Part shown: positions 39,970-49,756 of the stretch, in pieces
Position numbering within the stretch: position 1 is the stretch's first letter
Layout: each line of letters starts with the position of its first letter
DNA from: Candidatus Latescibacterota bacterium
GTDB taxonomy: Bacteria; Latescibacterota; UBA2968; UBA8231
DNA length: 50,009 bases
Direction: 5' to 3'
NCBI GenBank assembly: GCA_022827165.1
Contig: JAJDTN010000392.1
Coordinates: 1-50,009 of the forward strand
The notes under the pieces: model-generated
Databases searched by the model: none
Seen by the model: the letters and a program-made list of their open reading frames with translations, nothing else
What the model was told of the DNA's origin: nothing
Translations under genes and position numbers: made by a program

Positions 39970-42435
39970 ATGCTGCGCAACCATTGGATCATCGCCTGGC
40001 GCAACCTGATGCGCCACCGCCTGCACACGGCCATCAACCTCGCCGGCCTCGGCCTGGGCATGGCCTTCTGCCTCCTCGCCTGGCGCTTCGCTTCCCAGGA
40101 GTGGTCCTTCGACCGCTTCCACGGCAAGGGGGACCGGATCTACCGCGTCTACATGGAGATCACCCTGCCGGAGATGGGGCGGGTCGCCTCGGCCGACATG
40201 ATCGAGCTGGCCTTCGCCCCCGAGCTGGAGGCCCTCTCCCCCCTCGTGGAGCGGACCGTCCGCCTCAGCGCCGGGGAGGGCAGCGACAAGAGCGACCGCT
40301 TCGTGCGCACCGCCTTCGCCGGCAACTCGAGCGACGAGGAGATCCTCCTCGTCGATCCGGCCTTCTTCGAGGTCTTCGACTTCCCCCTGCTGCGGGGCGA
40401 CGCCGCCACGGCGCTGACGGAGCGCAACTCCGTCGTGCTCGGCCACGAGATGGCCCAACGCCTCTTCGGCGGCGCCGATCCGCTGGGGCAGAGCCTCAGC
40501 CTGGTCTCCCCGGATTGGGGGAGAGCCGAGGACTTCACCATCACCGGCGTGGCGGCGCCCGTGCCGCGAACCTCGTCGATCCAGTTCAACATGCTCCTTC
40601 CTCTCGACAACTCGGAGTTCCTCTTCATGGACTCTCCGGACGAATGGGAGGGCACCTGCAACGCCTACGTCCTCCTCAAGCCCGGGGCCGACCCCGCCGA
40701 CCTGGCGCCGGCCCTCGCCCAGCTTGGCCGCACCTGGCTGCGGCTCCACGAGGACGACCTGCCCGCCGACTTCCCGGAGGACGCCTCGCCCTACCGCCTG
40801 CAGCCGCTCACCGGCCTGCGCTCGGACACGGGTCTGCTGCGATGGGTGGGGCACGGCGTCGTGGAGCCGAGGGACCCCTACGTCTCCTACATCCTCGGCA
40901 GCATCGCCCTGGCGGTGCTGCTCATGGGGTGCATCAACTTCGTCAACCTCGCCATCGGCCGGGCGTCGCTGCGGGCGGCGGAAGTGGGCGTGCGCAAGGC
41001 CGTCGGCGCCGGGCGCGGCCACCTGATGCGCCAGTTCGTCGGCGAGGCGGCGGTGCTCTCCGTCCTCGGGCTGGGCGCCGGGTGCGCCCTGGCGTCGCTG
41101 CTCCTGCCGGCCTTCAACGCCACCTTCTCGCAGGAGCTGTCCCTCGGGCTGACCCAGCCGGGTACGATCGGCGCGCTGGTTGCGTTGCTGGTGCTCGTCA
41201 GCCTCGGGGCCGGCTGGTATCCCGCCCTCGTCCTCTCCCGCCTGGCGCCGATGAGCGCCATCCGGCGCAGCCTGTCCACGGCCGGGATCACCCGCATCAG
41301 CCGCGTCCTCGTGGGTGTGCAGCTGGCCATCTCCGTGGCCCTCATCACCTGCACCCTGATCATGTATCACCAGCTCGACCACGTCATGGCCCGCGACATG
41401 GGCCTCGACCAGGAGCGCGTCATCGCCGTCCATACCGAGCCCGTCAACAACCCCGATCAGATCCGGCTGGTTGAGCCCATGCTGAACCACCACCGCATCG
41501 CCTCCATCTCCCTGTCGGACGACGACTTCCTGCGCGACGAGTATCCGTCCGACTACCGGGCCGCGACCCCTGAGGGCCGCGAGGCGCAGGTCCGCCGTTT
41601 CATGGTCGACCACCAATTCGTGAAGACCATGGGCCTGGAGGTGATCCGCGGCCGCGACTTCTCGCCCGCCAAGGGCGACAAGGAGAGCGTGGTCCTCATC
41701 TCCGAGAGTTCCGTCGCCCGCCTCGGACTCGCCGATCCCGTGGGCGAGACGGTGGAGCTGATGCGCGTCTCCCCCTCGGGCCGCAAGTCCCGGGGCCACT
41801 ACCGCATCGTCGGCGTGGTGAAGGACTTCACCTTCGAGTCCGGTTACGAGGAGAGCCCGCCCGGGCTCCTGGCGCTCCATCCCGGCCTGCCCGGCGAAGG
41901 CGAGCTGATGCTCGTGCGCGTCAAGCCGGGCGACCTGCAGGAGGTCCTGCAACACCTGCGGCAGGCCTGGAACGGCGTCGTCAACTACTCCGACTTCGAC
42001 TTCTCCTTCCTGCAGCAGGACCTGGAGGCCGCCTACCGCGACGAGCTGCGCTGGCGCCGCGTCATCACCTGGGCCGCCGCCGGCGCCGTCCTCATCTCCG
42101 CCCTCGGCGCCTTCGCCCTCACCGCCCTCGCCGTCGGCCGCCGCACCAAGGAGATCGGCATCCGCAAGGCCCTCGGCGCCACCGTCGTCGGCCTCACCGC
42201 CCTCATGGCCCGCGAGTTCGCCTGGCTCGGCCTCCTCGGCGCCGCGGCGGCCAGCCCCCTCGCCTGGTGGTGGATGCGCGACTGGCTCGACGGCTTCGCC
42301 TTCCGCATCGACCTGTCGCCCTGGCACTTCGCCGCCGGGGCGGCGATCGCGCTGGCGGCGGTCCTGGTCAGCTCCTGCCACCAGGCCTGGCGGGCGGCGC
42401 GGGCCGATCCGGTGCGGGCGCTGCGATACGAGTAA
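39970..42435 (+). CDS. Double-FtsX ABC permease P9
   Basis: An 821-residue permease of high GC. TM1 region LHTAINLAGLGLGMAFCLLAW. Coupling motifs are AEVGVRKAVGAGRGHL and KEIGIRKALGATVVGL (about 727). Domain 1 is long (second membrane segment from about 307) and carries ITGVAAPVPRTSSIQFNML. Domain 2 has IVGVVKDFTFESGY, where FH is FT. Tail DPVRALRYE. It is separated by two bases from the CBM9-like stop, so the two are almost certainly co-translated. Confidence 0.9.
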   Translation: MLRNHWIIAWRNLMRHRLHTAINLAGLGLGMAFCLLAWRFASQEWSFDRFHGKGDRIYRVYMEITLPEMGRVASADMIELAFAPELEALSPLVERTVRLSAGEGSDKSDRFVRTAFAGNSSDEEILLVDPAFFEVFDFPLLRGDAATALTERNSVVLGHEMAQRLFGGADPLGQSLSLVSPDWGRAEDFTITGVAAPVPRTSSIQFNMLLPLDNSEFLFMDSPDEWEGTCNAYVLLKPGADPADLAPALAQLGRTWLRLHEDDLPADFPEDASPYRLQPLTGLRSDTGLLRWVGHGVVEPRDPYVSYILGSIALAVLLMGCINFVNLAIGRASLRAAEVGVRKAVGAGRGHLMRQFVGEAAVLSVLGLGAGCALASLLLPAFNATFSQELSLGLTQPGTIGALVALLVLVSLGAGWYPALVLSRLAPMSAIRRSLSTAGITRISRVLVGVQLAISVALITCTLIMYHQLDHVMARDMGLDQERVIAVHTEPVNNPDQIRLVEPMLNHHRIASISLSDDDFLRDEYPSDYRAATPEGREAQVRRFMVDHQFVKTMGLEVIRGRDFSPAKGDKESVVLISESSVARLGLADPVGETVELMRVSPSGRKSRGHYRIVGVVKDFTFESGYEESPPGLLALHPGLPGEGELMLVRVKPGDLQEVLQHLRQAWNGVVNYSDFDFSFLQQDLEAAYRDELRWRRVITWAAAGAVLISALGAFALTALAVGRRTKEIGIRKALGATVVGLTALMAREFAWLGLLGAAAASPLAWWWMRDWLDGFAFRIDLSPWHFAAGAAIALAAVLVSSCHQAWRAARADPVRALRYE

Positions 42436-42450
42436 GGGAGAGGACCCCAG

Positions 42451-44856
42451 ATGCTGCGAAACTACCTCCTCATCGCCGTGCGCAACCTTCGCAGGAAGAA
42501 GCTGTACTCCACGATCAACGTGGCCGGACTGGCCGTGGCCATGGCGGGTTTCTCCTTCATCATGCTCTTCCTGCGCCATGAGCTCGAGTACGACCGGTTT
42601 CACCACGGAGCCGATCGCATCTACCGCGTCATCGTGGAGATGAGCTCGGAAGGCTTTCACGGCAGGGCCCCGATTGCACCCTCGGCCATGGCGGCTGCTC
42701 TCCGTGAGCAGGTCCCTGAGGTCGAGGCAGTGGGCCGCATCTGGCAGCCGCTGTTCACGAGTACGCCCAAGCCGGCCGTGCGCGTCGGCGACGACGTCTA
42801 CTACGACGAGGACTTCTTCTGGGCGGACCCCGATCTATTCGAGGTGTTGAGCTTCGAGTTCCTGCGCGGGGACAGGAAGACGGCACTGGCCGATCCCGAA
42901 GCCGTCGTGCTCTCGGAGAGCGCCGCGCACCGGTACTTCGGCGACCTGGATCCCGTCGGCCAAACCCTCAACGGGGGCCGGAACGTGGTGAGCGCCGTCG
43001 TCCGCGACTTCCCGACCAACTCCCATATGAGGTTCGACTTGCTGGCCGCGGCCTCCGGGACGGATGTGGACAGGTTCCCCGAGAGACAGAGGTGGTGGGA
43101 CCACAGCTACCCGACTTACCTGCTCGCAAGAGAAGGCGCCGACACCACACGTATCGTCCAACAGATGAACGGAATCGTTCAAGGCGAGATGGGCGAGATC
43201 TACAGGCAGATGAACCAGGAGATCCGCTACGAGCTGCAGCCCATCGTCGAGGTGCATCTGCACTCCGACTTCTATGCCAACATCGGAAGCACGGGCGGCA
43301 ACGTGGCCCATGTCTACGCCTACGGCGCCATTGCAGTGTTCCTGTTGCTGCTCGCGATCATCAATTTCACCAATCTCGCCACGGCGCGATCCTCCGAGCG
43401 CCTGCTGGAAGTCGGCGTTCGCAAGGCGGTCGGAGCGCACCGCAACCAGCTCGCCCGTCAGTTCCTCGGAGAGGCGATCATCCTGGCCTTCGCCTCACTG
43501 GGTGTGGCGCTGATCATCATGGCCTTGGCGGCCCCGTGGTTCAACAACCTGACCGGAATGGAGTTCGCCCCGCATCTTCTCAAGGACGCCCGGATCCTCC
43601 TGATGCTTGTCGGGATGGCGCTCGCCACCGGGCTCTGCGCCGGGCTCCATCCCGCCCTGCAGCTCTCCGCCCTTTCCCCAACGCGGGCGATCAAGGGACT
43701 GATCGATCGCACGGGCCGGTCCGTCGGGCTGCGAAGCATCCTGGTGGTGGTGCAGTTCACCGTTTCCATTGGCCTGCTTGCGGCCACGCTCCTCATCGGT
43801 CAGCAGCTCGACTTCCTACGGTCCAAGTCCCTCGGCTTCGACAAGGAGCACCTGCTGGTCTTCACGACCCGGTCAGACGCCATCCGCCAGCACTTCGATC
43901 CGGTCCGCCGGGATCTGCTGGCCAGCCCGCTGGTCGCTGCCGTGGGACGCTGCTCGCAGGAACCGGGCTACGTCGTGAACAAGTCCGATGTCGCGGTACC
44001 GGGGTCGGAGACGCTGGCCGTGACGATGCTCTGGGTGGACCATGGTTTCGTCGAGGCCATGGGCCTGGAAATGGTCGAGGGCCGTTCGTTCTCAACAGAG
44101 CACCCCGGCGATCCGAAGCACGCTTTCCTGGTCAACGAGACGATGGCCCTCCTGCTCGAGCCGGAGTACGCCGTGGGAACCCGGCTGGGAGACCCCGGCG
44201 ATGACGATGCCGCGACGGTGGTCGGCGTCGTCGCGGATTTCCACTTCGGCTCCCTGCGCGAGCCGATCGAGCCGCTGCTCATCGCCATGCCGGGGAACAT
44301 GGTCAATTCCAGCGACGCCCCTTCCCATGCGGTGGTGCGCCTGGCTGCCGGGGATCCACAGGAGGGAATCGACTTCATCCGCCGAACCCTGCAGGCGCAC
44401 GACGATCCCTTTCCCCTGGACTACCGCTTCGTCGACGAGCGCCTGGACGCCCTGTACGACTCGGAGGAACACCTCGGCCGGATCTTCACCATTTTCTCCG
44501 GACTCTCCATCTTCCTCGCCTGCTTGGGCCTCTTCGGCTTGACGGCTTTCCTGGTGCAGCAGCGGACCAAGGAGATCGGCATCCGCAAGGTGCTGGGCGC
44601 CAGCGGGCTGTCCCTGGTCATCCTGCTGTCTAGGGAGTTCACGCGCCTCGTCCTGCTGGCCAACCTGATCGCCTGGCCGGTCGTGTTCTTCGCCGCCCGT
44701 CACTGGCTGCAGGACTACGCTTACCGCGTGGAACCGGGCATCACCGTGTTCGTGGCCGGCGGTCTCGTGGCGCTGGCCGTCGCCTGGCTCACCGCTTCCT
44801 ATCACACGATGAGGGCAGCTCACGCCAACCCGGTGGAGGCCCTTCGTTCGGAGTAG
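42451..44856 (+). CDS. Double-FtsX ABC permease P10
   Basis: An 801-residue permease. The N-terminus YLLIAVRNLRRKKLYSTINV is the typical start of FCB-type permeases. Coupling motifs are LEVGVRKAVGAHRNQL and KEIGIRKVLGASGLSL (about 707). Domain 1 has AVVRDFPTNSHMRFDLL and domain 2 VVGVVADFHFGSLREPIEP. Tail NPVEALRSE. Spacing to P9 is 15 bp with GGGAGAGGA as ribosome-binding site. Of all copies this looks closest to the general family pattern. Confidence 0.9.
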   Translation: MLRNYLLIAVRNLRRKKLYSTINVAGLAVAMAGFSFIMLFLRHELEYDRFHHGADRIYRVIVEMSSEGFHGRAPIAPSAMAAALREQVPEVEAVGRIWQPLFTSTPKPAVRVGDDVYYDEDFFWADPDLFEVLSFEFLRGDRKTALADPEAVVLSESAAHRYFGDLDPVGQTLNGGRNVVSAVVRDFPTNSHMRFDLLAAASGTDVDRFPERQRWWDHSYPTYLLAREGADTTRIVQQMNGIVQGEMGEIYRQMNQEIRYELQPIVEVHLHSDFYANIGSTGGNVAHVYAYGAIAVFLLLLAIINFTNLATARSSERLLEVGVRKAVGAHRNQLARQFLGEAIILAFASLGVALIIMALAAPWFNNLTGMEFAPHLLKDARILLMLVGMALATGLCAGLHPALQLSALSPTRAIKGLIDRTGRSVGLRSILVVVQFTVSIGLLAATLLIGQQLDFLRSKSLGFDKEHLLVFTTRSDAIRQHFDPVRRDLLASPLVAAVGRCSQEPGYVVNKSDVAVPGSETLAVTMLWVDHGFVEAMGLEMVEGRSFSTEHPGDPKHAFLVNETMALLLEPEYAVGTRLGDPGDDDAATVVGVVADFHFGSLREPIEPLLIAMPGNMVNSSDAPSHAVVRLAAGDPQEGIDFIRRTLQAHDDPFPLDYRFVDERLDALYDSEEHLGRIFTIFSGLSIFLACLGLFGLTAFLVQQRTKEIGIRKVLGASGLSLVILLSREFTRLVLLANLIAWPVVFFAARHWLQDYAYRVEPGITVFVAGGLVALAVAWLTASYHTMRAAHANPVEALRSE

Positions 44857-44898
44857 TCCGGGCACGGGAGTTCCCATAACAATGTGTGAGACAGAACT

Positions 44899-47325
44899 AT
44901 GTGGAAGAGCAATCTGATCACCGCACTGCGCGTACTGGCCCGCAACCGGGCGATCACGCTGATCAACGTGATCGGACTGTCCGCGGCCCTGGCCGTGACC
45001 ATCCTCTGCCTGCTGTTCGTACGCTACGAGACCTCCTTCGATACCTGGCACGAGAGGGGCGAACGAATATTCGCCGTCTACTTCGAAAACCTGGAGCCTA
45101 CTTCCGGACCCGACAGGAATCGCACGATGGTGCGCCCCAGCTTGGCCGAGCCGTTACGTACCACAGTCGCCGGCATCCGCGAATCGGTCCTCATGCACAG
45201 GACATACGCCAGGGTCTCTCTCGGTGACGCGACCTTCATGAAGATGGTCCTCGCCGTCGATCCGGCCTTCCTCAGCATGTTCACCCTGCCGCTGGCCGCG
45301 GGCGATGCGGGGACAGCACTCGAAGCTCCCCACGGCGTTGTGCTGGACCACGAGACAGCACGGAAGTATTTCGGCCCCGCTGTACCAGTCCACGCCATGC
45401 TGGGGGAGCGCATCCGCATCAGAGCGTTTCCACCCGAGGAGACGCAGATCGAGGTGGAACGCACGATCACGGGAGTTCTGGCTCCACTGCCAGGGCCTTC
45501 TCTTCTACCTCTGGACGTGCTCGTACCCTCGGCGGCGGTCGAGGAATTGCAGCTCGTGCATGACGACAACTACATCGTTAGTACAAAGGGTATAAACGGC
45601 CTGTTCATCGAACTCGAAGAGGGAGTGGCACCTGCGGAGATGGAAGCGCGGCTGGCACCCCTGGCCGCCCACTACCAAAGCCCGGCCACGAAGGCCCGCC
45701 CCAAGCTGCAACCCTTCATTGGGGCCCGCTTCGCTCAGGAAATCGGGTCACCCATCGGCATCGGCTCCGGTACCGCGGCGCACTGCTACCTGCTGGCAGG
45801 GCTGGCCGCCCTCGTTCTCCTGGTCGCCGCCATCAACTTCGTCAACCTCGCCCTGAGCCGCGCCATTTCGCGCACCCTCGAAATCGGCATGCGCAAGGTG
45901 ATCGGCGCCACCCGCCCCCAACTCGCCAGCCAGTTCCTGGTCGAGGCCGTCGTCGTGAGCCTGATCGCCGTTATCGGGGGCATGGCCCTGGCCGAAGTAC
46001 TGCTGCCCACCTTCAACCAAGTCGTGAGTCGTCAACTCGACCTGGAGTGGCTGTCCCTCGAGACCGCGGCCGGTGCCCTGACCCTGACTCTGACCGTCGG
46101 CCTGCTCTCCGGCCTGTACCCGGCCCGGGTCATCTCGCGACACCACCCGATCCGGGCCCTTGGCGGAAGTGCGCCACAGCTCGGTCGGGGCCGCATCGGC
46201 CGGGGTCTGATCGTCCTGCAGTTCGTCATGTCGACCTTCCTGGTAGTCGTGACGATCACCATGACGCGGCAGCTCGACTTCATGAAAACCAACCTGGGGT
46301 TCGACGGCGAGCGAGTGGTACTGGCTCGTTCCAAAGACGCCCTCGATCCTCTGCAGATCCAACGCCTCGCCAGCGAGATCGATTCCCGGCCGGGACTGGT
46401 CGAGGGGGTGGCAGGTATTTCGGCCGCTCCCGGCACGGGCGGCGAGTACCCCAGACCATTCCGGTTCGGTGAAGAGACATTCAAGATCAAGCCCTTCCGT
46501 GTGACTCCGGATCTCCCTCAGGTCATGGGAGTCGAGATCCTCTCCGGGACAGGCTTCGCTCGGGACGCGCGCGGGCCGTCGCCCGGCATTCTGTTGAACG
46601 AGACCGCGGCGCGCCTGCTAGGACCGGAGGATTCGGTCGGCCGCACTCTGTCGGTTCCCCCCTTTCTGGATCATCCCATACCGGTCATAGGTGTCGTCGC
46701 GGACTTCCACTACGAGGACATGCGCCACACCGTAGGGCCGGCCCTTCTGACAACGGTCATGCCCGGGTCAATGCGACACGACCGGTTCGATGAAATCCTG
46801 TTTCGAGTCGACAACCGGGACCTGTCGACGGCAGTGGATGAGGTCAGGACGCTATGGAACCGAATGCTGCCCGAGTACGAACTGAAGAGCCTGAGCTTCC
46901 TCGACGAGACCTTCGTATCGAGGTACGCAACCGAACGGCGCGTCGGCATCGTCATGAAGTGGATGAGCGCATGCGCCCTGGCCATCTCCTGCATGGGACT
47001 CGTCGGACTCGCCGGCCTCGCCGCTGCTCGCCGCACCAGGGAAATCGGCATCCGCAAGGTCCTCGGGGCGACCACCACCAATGTCGTGCTTCTCATGTCC
47101 CACCAGTTCGGATGGCTCGTAGTTGCGGCCAACGTCATTGCCTGGCCCCTTGCCTTCTTCGTCCTCGATCACTGGCTCGCCTTCTATGCTTACCGGATCG
47201 ACCAGGGCCCGGGCTGGTTCGCCCTGGCGGGTGTCGGGGTACTCCTCGTCGCCCTGGGAACCGTCAGCGGCCAGACCTGGCTGGCGGCGCGGACCAATCC
47301 GGCGGATGCGTTGAGATACGAGTAG
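44899..47325 (+). CDS. Double-FtsX ABC permease P11
   Basis: An 808-residue permease. Coupling motifs are LEIGMRKVIGATRPQL and REIGIRKVLGATTTNV (about 712). Domain 2 has VIGVVADFHYEDMRHTVGP. In domain 1 the usual NSLLxF block is replaced (TGVLAPLPGPSLLPLDVL). Tail NPADALRYE. The 42-bp spacer lacks a strong ribosome-binding site before ATG 44899, so initiation may depend on coupling to P10. Confidence 0.88.
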   Translation: MWKSNLITALRVLARNRAITLINVIGLSAALAVTILCLLFVRYETSFDTWHERGERIFAVYFENLEPTSGPDRNRTMVRPSLAEPLRTTVAGIRESVLMHRTYARVSLGDATFMKMVLAVDPAFLSMFTLPLAAGDAGTALEAPHGVVLDHETARKYFGPAVPVHAMLGERIRIRAFPPEETQIEVERTITGVLAPLPGPSLLPLDVLVPSAAVEELQLVHDDNYIVSTKGINGLFIELEEGVAPAEMEARLAPLAAHYQSPATKARPKLQPFIGARFAQEIGSPIGIGSGTAAHCYLLAGLAALVLLVAAINFVNLALSRAISRTLEIGMRKVIGATRPQLASQFLVEAVVVSLIAVIGGMALAEVLLPTFNQVVSRQLDLEWLSLETAAGALTLTLTVGLLSGLYPARVISRHHPIRALGGSAPQLGRGRIGRGLIVLQFVMSTFLVVVTITMTRQLDFMKTNLGFDGERVVLARSKDALDPLQIQRLASEIDSRPGLVEGVAGISAAPGTGGEYPRPFRFGEETFKIKPFRVTPDLPQVMGVEILSGTGFARDARGPSPGILLNETAARLLGPEDSVGRTLSVPPFLDHPIPVIGVVADFHYEDMRHTVGPALLTTVMPGSMRHDRFDEILFRVDNRDLSTAVDEVRTLWNRMLPEYELKSLSFLDETFVSRYATERRVGIVMKWMSACALAISCMGLVGLAGLAAARRTREIGIRKVLGATTTNVVLLMSHQFGWLVVAANVIAWPLAFFVLDHWLAFYAYRIDQGPGWFALAGVGVLLVALGTVSGQTWLAARTNPADALRYE

Positions 47326-47380
47326 GTCGGCCACCAGGGGAGGCGAGTTCAGTCCGGCTCGGCCCTCGGGGGAACAGATC

Positions 47381-49756
47381 ATGCTCAAGAGCTACCTGCA
47401 CATCGCAGCGCGCCACCTGACCCGCCACCGGCTCTACGCGCTGACCAACGTCGGCGGCCTGGCGGTTGGGCTCGCGGGGTGCATGCTCATGGCCGTCTGG
47501 GTTCTCGGCCAGCTGGAGACCGACCGGTTTCACGAGCACGGCGACCGCATCCATCGAGTCGTCACCCGGGGGGAGAAAGCCGCCCGCCTGACGACGCCTG
47601 CCGTCCTCGGCACCCGCCTTCAAGGCGAAGCGGCCGAAGTGGAAGCCGTAGTGCGCATGCTGCACGTGGACAACCCCGTGCCGCTTGTCAGCCACGGGGA
47701 GAAGCGCTTCTACGAGGATGCCTTTCTCTTCGGCGACCCGGAGGTTCTGAAGGTCTTCACCTTACCCCTGGCAGCCGGCGACGCTGGCACTGCTCTCGAC
47801 GAGCCCTTCAGCGTCCTCCTCTCCGAGTCTGCTGCGCGCAAGCTCTTCGGCGACACCGATCCCATGGGACAGATCGTCCGCTTCAAGGATCATCTCGATC
47901 TCACGGTGACCGGGATTCTGCGGGACCTGCCGGGGCGGTCGCACCTGCGGATCGAGTTCCTCGCCTCCTTTGCCACAGTGGAACGCTGGCTGGGAACCGC
48001 CGCGGTGGAGGACTGGCGGCGCAGCATGTACCGCACGTATCTGCTGCTTCGTCCAGGCGTTGAGCAGCAGTCATTGACCCCTGTGCTCGACCAGCTCCGG
48101 CGAGAGCACTCCGGCGTTGACGATCGCGGACGCTGGGAGCTGCAGGCACTCCACCGGATCCACCTGCATTCGCGAGAGGACCTGGGCATCTCGGGAGGTG
48201 GAGACATCCGCGAGGTGATCATCCTGGCGACGGTGGCGTGCCTGGTCCTGCTCGTCGCCTGCCTCAACTACGCCAATCTGGGAACCGCCCTGGCTGCACG
48301 GCGGGTGCGGGAGATCGGGCTGCGGCTCTCGATGGGCGCTGGGCGCAGCCAGTTGGCGCGGCAGTTCCTGATCGAGTCGGCGGTGGTGACCTCCGGGGCC
48401 TTTGCCGTCGCCCTGGCCCTGGCCCACACCCTGGCTCCACACCTGACGCGCCTCGGCGGGATGGAGCTTGTCCCGGCGTACTCCGATCCGAAGATGCTGG
48501 CCTTGATGGCGTCGATCTTTCTCCTGGCGGTGGTCCTGTCCGGCGGCTACCCCGCCTTCTGCCTCGCCCGGATCGCCCCCGTCCGGGCCATGGAGGGTAG
48601 TGGGACGGTCGGCAACAGGAAGGGCCGCCAGGCCATGGTGACGGCGCAGTTCGTCGTCTCCGTGGGGCTGCTCTGCGCAACGGCGATCGCCCAGCAGCAG
48701 ATGGCCTTCATCAGGAGCGCGGAACTCGGCATCGAGACCGAACAGGTCCTGGTCGTGCCGATTCGCAGCCAGCCGATGCGCAGCGACCCGCAGGCGGTGA
48801 TGGCGCGGTTGGGCCAACTGCCGGAGATCACCTCGGTGAGCGCGGCCTCCTTGTTGCCGGCGGGGCCGACGGGCAGAAGCAGCATCCAGCCGCGTCCTTC
48901 GGAGACGGATCCCGTGAGCGTCGATCTGCTGTGGGTCCACGCCGGAGTGACGGAAACCCTCGGCATGACCCTGGCCGCAGGAGAGGGCTTCACCGAGAGC
49001 ATGGAGCCGCGCAACGGGTACTTCATCCTCTCTCGGGCGACAGTGCGGGCCCTGGGATGGGAGTCCGCGGATGCTGCCATTGGACGGACTCTGGCCATCG
49101 GGATGGCCGGCGACACCGGCGTATCCCCAGAGGGCACGGTCGTCGGTGTGGTTGAGGACTTCCATTCAGGCTCTCTGCGCCGCGGCATCCAACCGGTGGT
49201 CCTGCAGTTGTGGCCGTGGAGCAACTACCTGCTCGTTCGCTTCCGCGCCGATTCCCTGCAGCAGGTCCTGCAGCAAGTCGAGGCCGTGATGGCAGAGTTG
49301 GATCCCGTCCATCCTCTCGAGTATTCGCTGCTCGACGACCGCTTTGCCGCCATGTATCAAGGGGATGAGAAACTGGGGACCCTGTTCGCGGGCTTCAGTG
49401 GACTCGCCCTGCTCATCGCCTGTGTGGGGATGTTCGGTCTCGCTTCCTTTGCCGCGGCGCGCCGCCGCATGGAGTTCGGCGTGCGCAAGGTGTTGGGTGC
49501 CACGGGAGCGGAGATCGGCCGGCTCCTCGCCGGAGAGCTTACGCGCCTGGTGCTGGTGGCCAGTCTGCTCGCCTGCCCGATCGCCTACCTGGGCATGGTC
49601 ACGTGGATGGAGCAGTTCAGCGAGCGCGCCGAAGTCGGTGCCGGTCCCTTCGTCGCAGCCGTCGCCACCGCGTTGGCCGCCGCATGGGTGAGTGTCGCCT
49701 GCCATGCCTTCAGGGCGAGCCGGCTCGATCCGGTGGAGGCACTCCGCCAGGAGTAG
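47381..49756 (+). CDS. Double-FtsX ABC permease P12
   Basis: A 791-residue permease, last of the array. The first coupling motif is REIGLRLSMGAGRSQL, in which the Lys found in the other eleven is Leu; the second, EFGVRKVLGATGAEI (about 695), is normal. Domain 2 has VVGVVEDFHSGSLRRGIQP. Domain 1 is relatively short and carries VTGILRDLPGRSHLRIEFL. Tail DPVEALRQE. GGGGGAAC precedes ATG 47381. Confidence 0.88.
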   Translation: MLKSYLHIAARHLTRHRLYALTNVGGLAVGLAGCMLMAVWVLGQLETDRFHEHGDRIHRVVTRGEKAARLTTPAVLGTRLQGEAAEVEAVVRMLHVDNPVPLVSHGEKRFYEDAFLFGDPEVLKVFTLPLAAGDAGTALDEPFSVLLSESAARKLFGDTDPMGQIVRFKDHLDLTVTGILRDLPGRSHLRIEFLASFATVERWLGTAAVEDWRRSMYRTYLLLRPGVEQQSLTPVLDQLRREHSGVDDRGRWELQALHRIHLHSREDLGISGGGDIREVIILATVACLVLLVACLNYANLGTALAARRVREIGLRLSMGAGRSQLARQFLIESAVVTSGAFAVALALAHTLAPHLTRLGGMELVPAYSDPKMLALMASIFLLAVVLSGGYPAFCLARIAPVRAMEGSGTVGNRKGRQAMVTAQFVVSVGLLCATAIAQQQMAFIRSAELGIETEQVLVVPIRSQPMRSDPQAVMARLGQLPEITSVSAASLLPAGPTGRSSIQPRPSETDPVSVDLLWVHAGVTETLGMTLAAGEGFTESMEPRNGYFILSRATVRALGWESADAAIGRTLAIGMAGDTGVSPEGTVVGVVEDFHSGSLRRGIQPVVLQLWPWSNYLLVRFRADSLQQVLQQVEAVMAELDPVHPLEYSLLDDRFAAMYQGDEKLGTLFAGFSGLALLIACVGMFGLASFAAARRRMEFGVRKVLGATGAEIGRLLAGELTRLVLVASLLACPIAYLGMVTWMEQFSERAEVGAGPFVAAVATALAAAWVSVACHAFRASRLDPVEALRQE

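Noticed and set aside
39907..42660. A 917-codon minus-strand open frame across P9
   Set aside because: Antisense shadow of P9, with composition typical of reversed high-GC codons and no recognisable motif.
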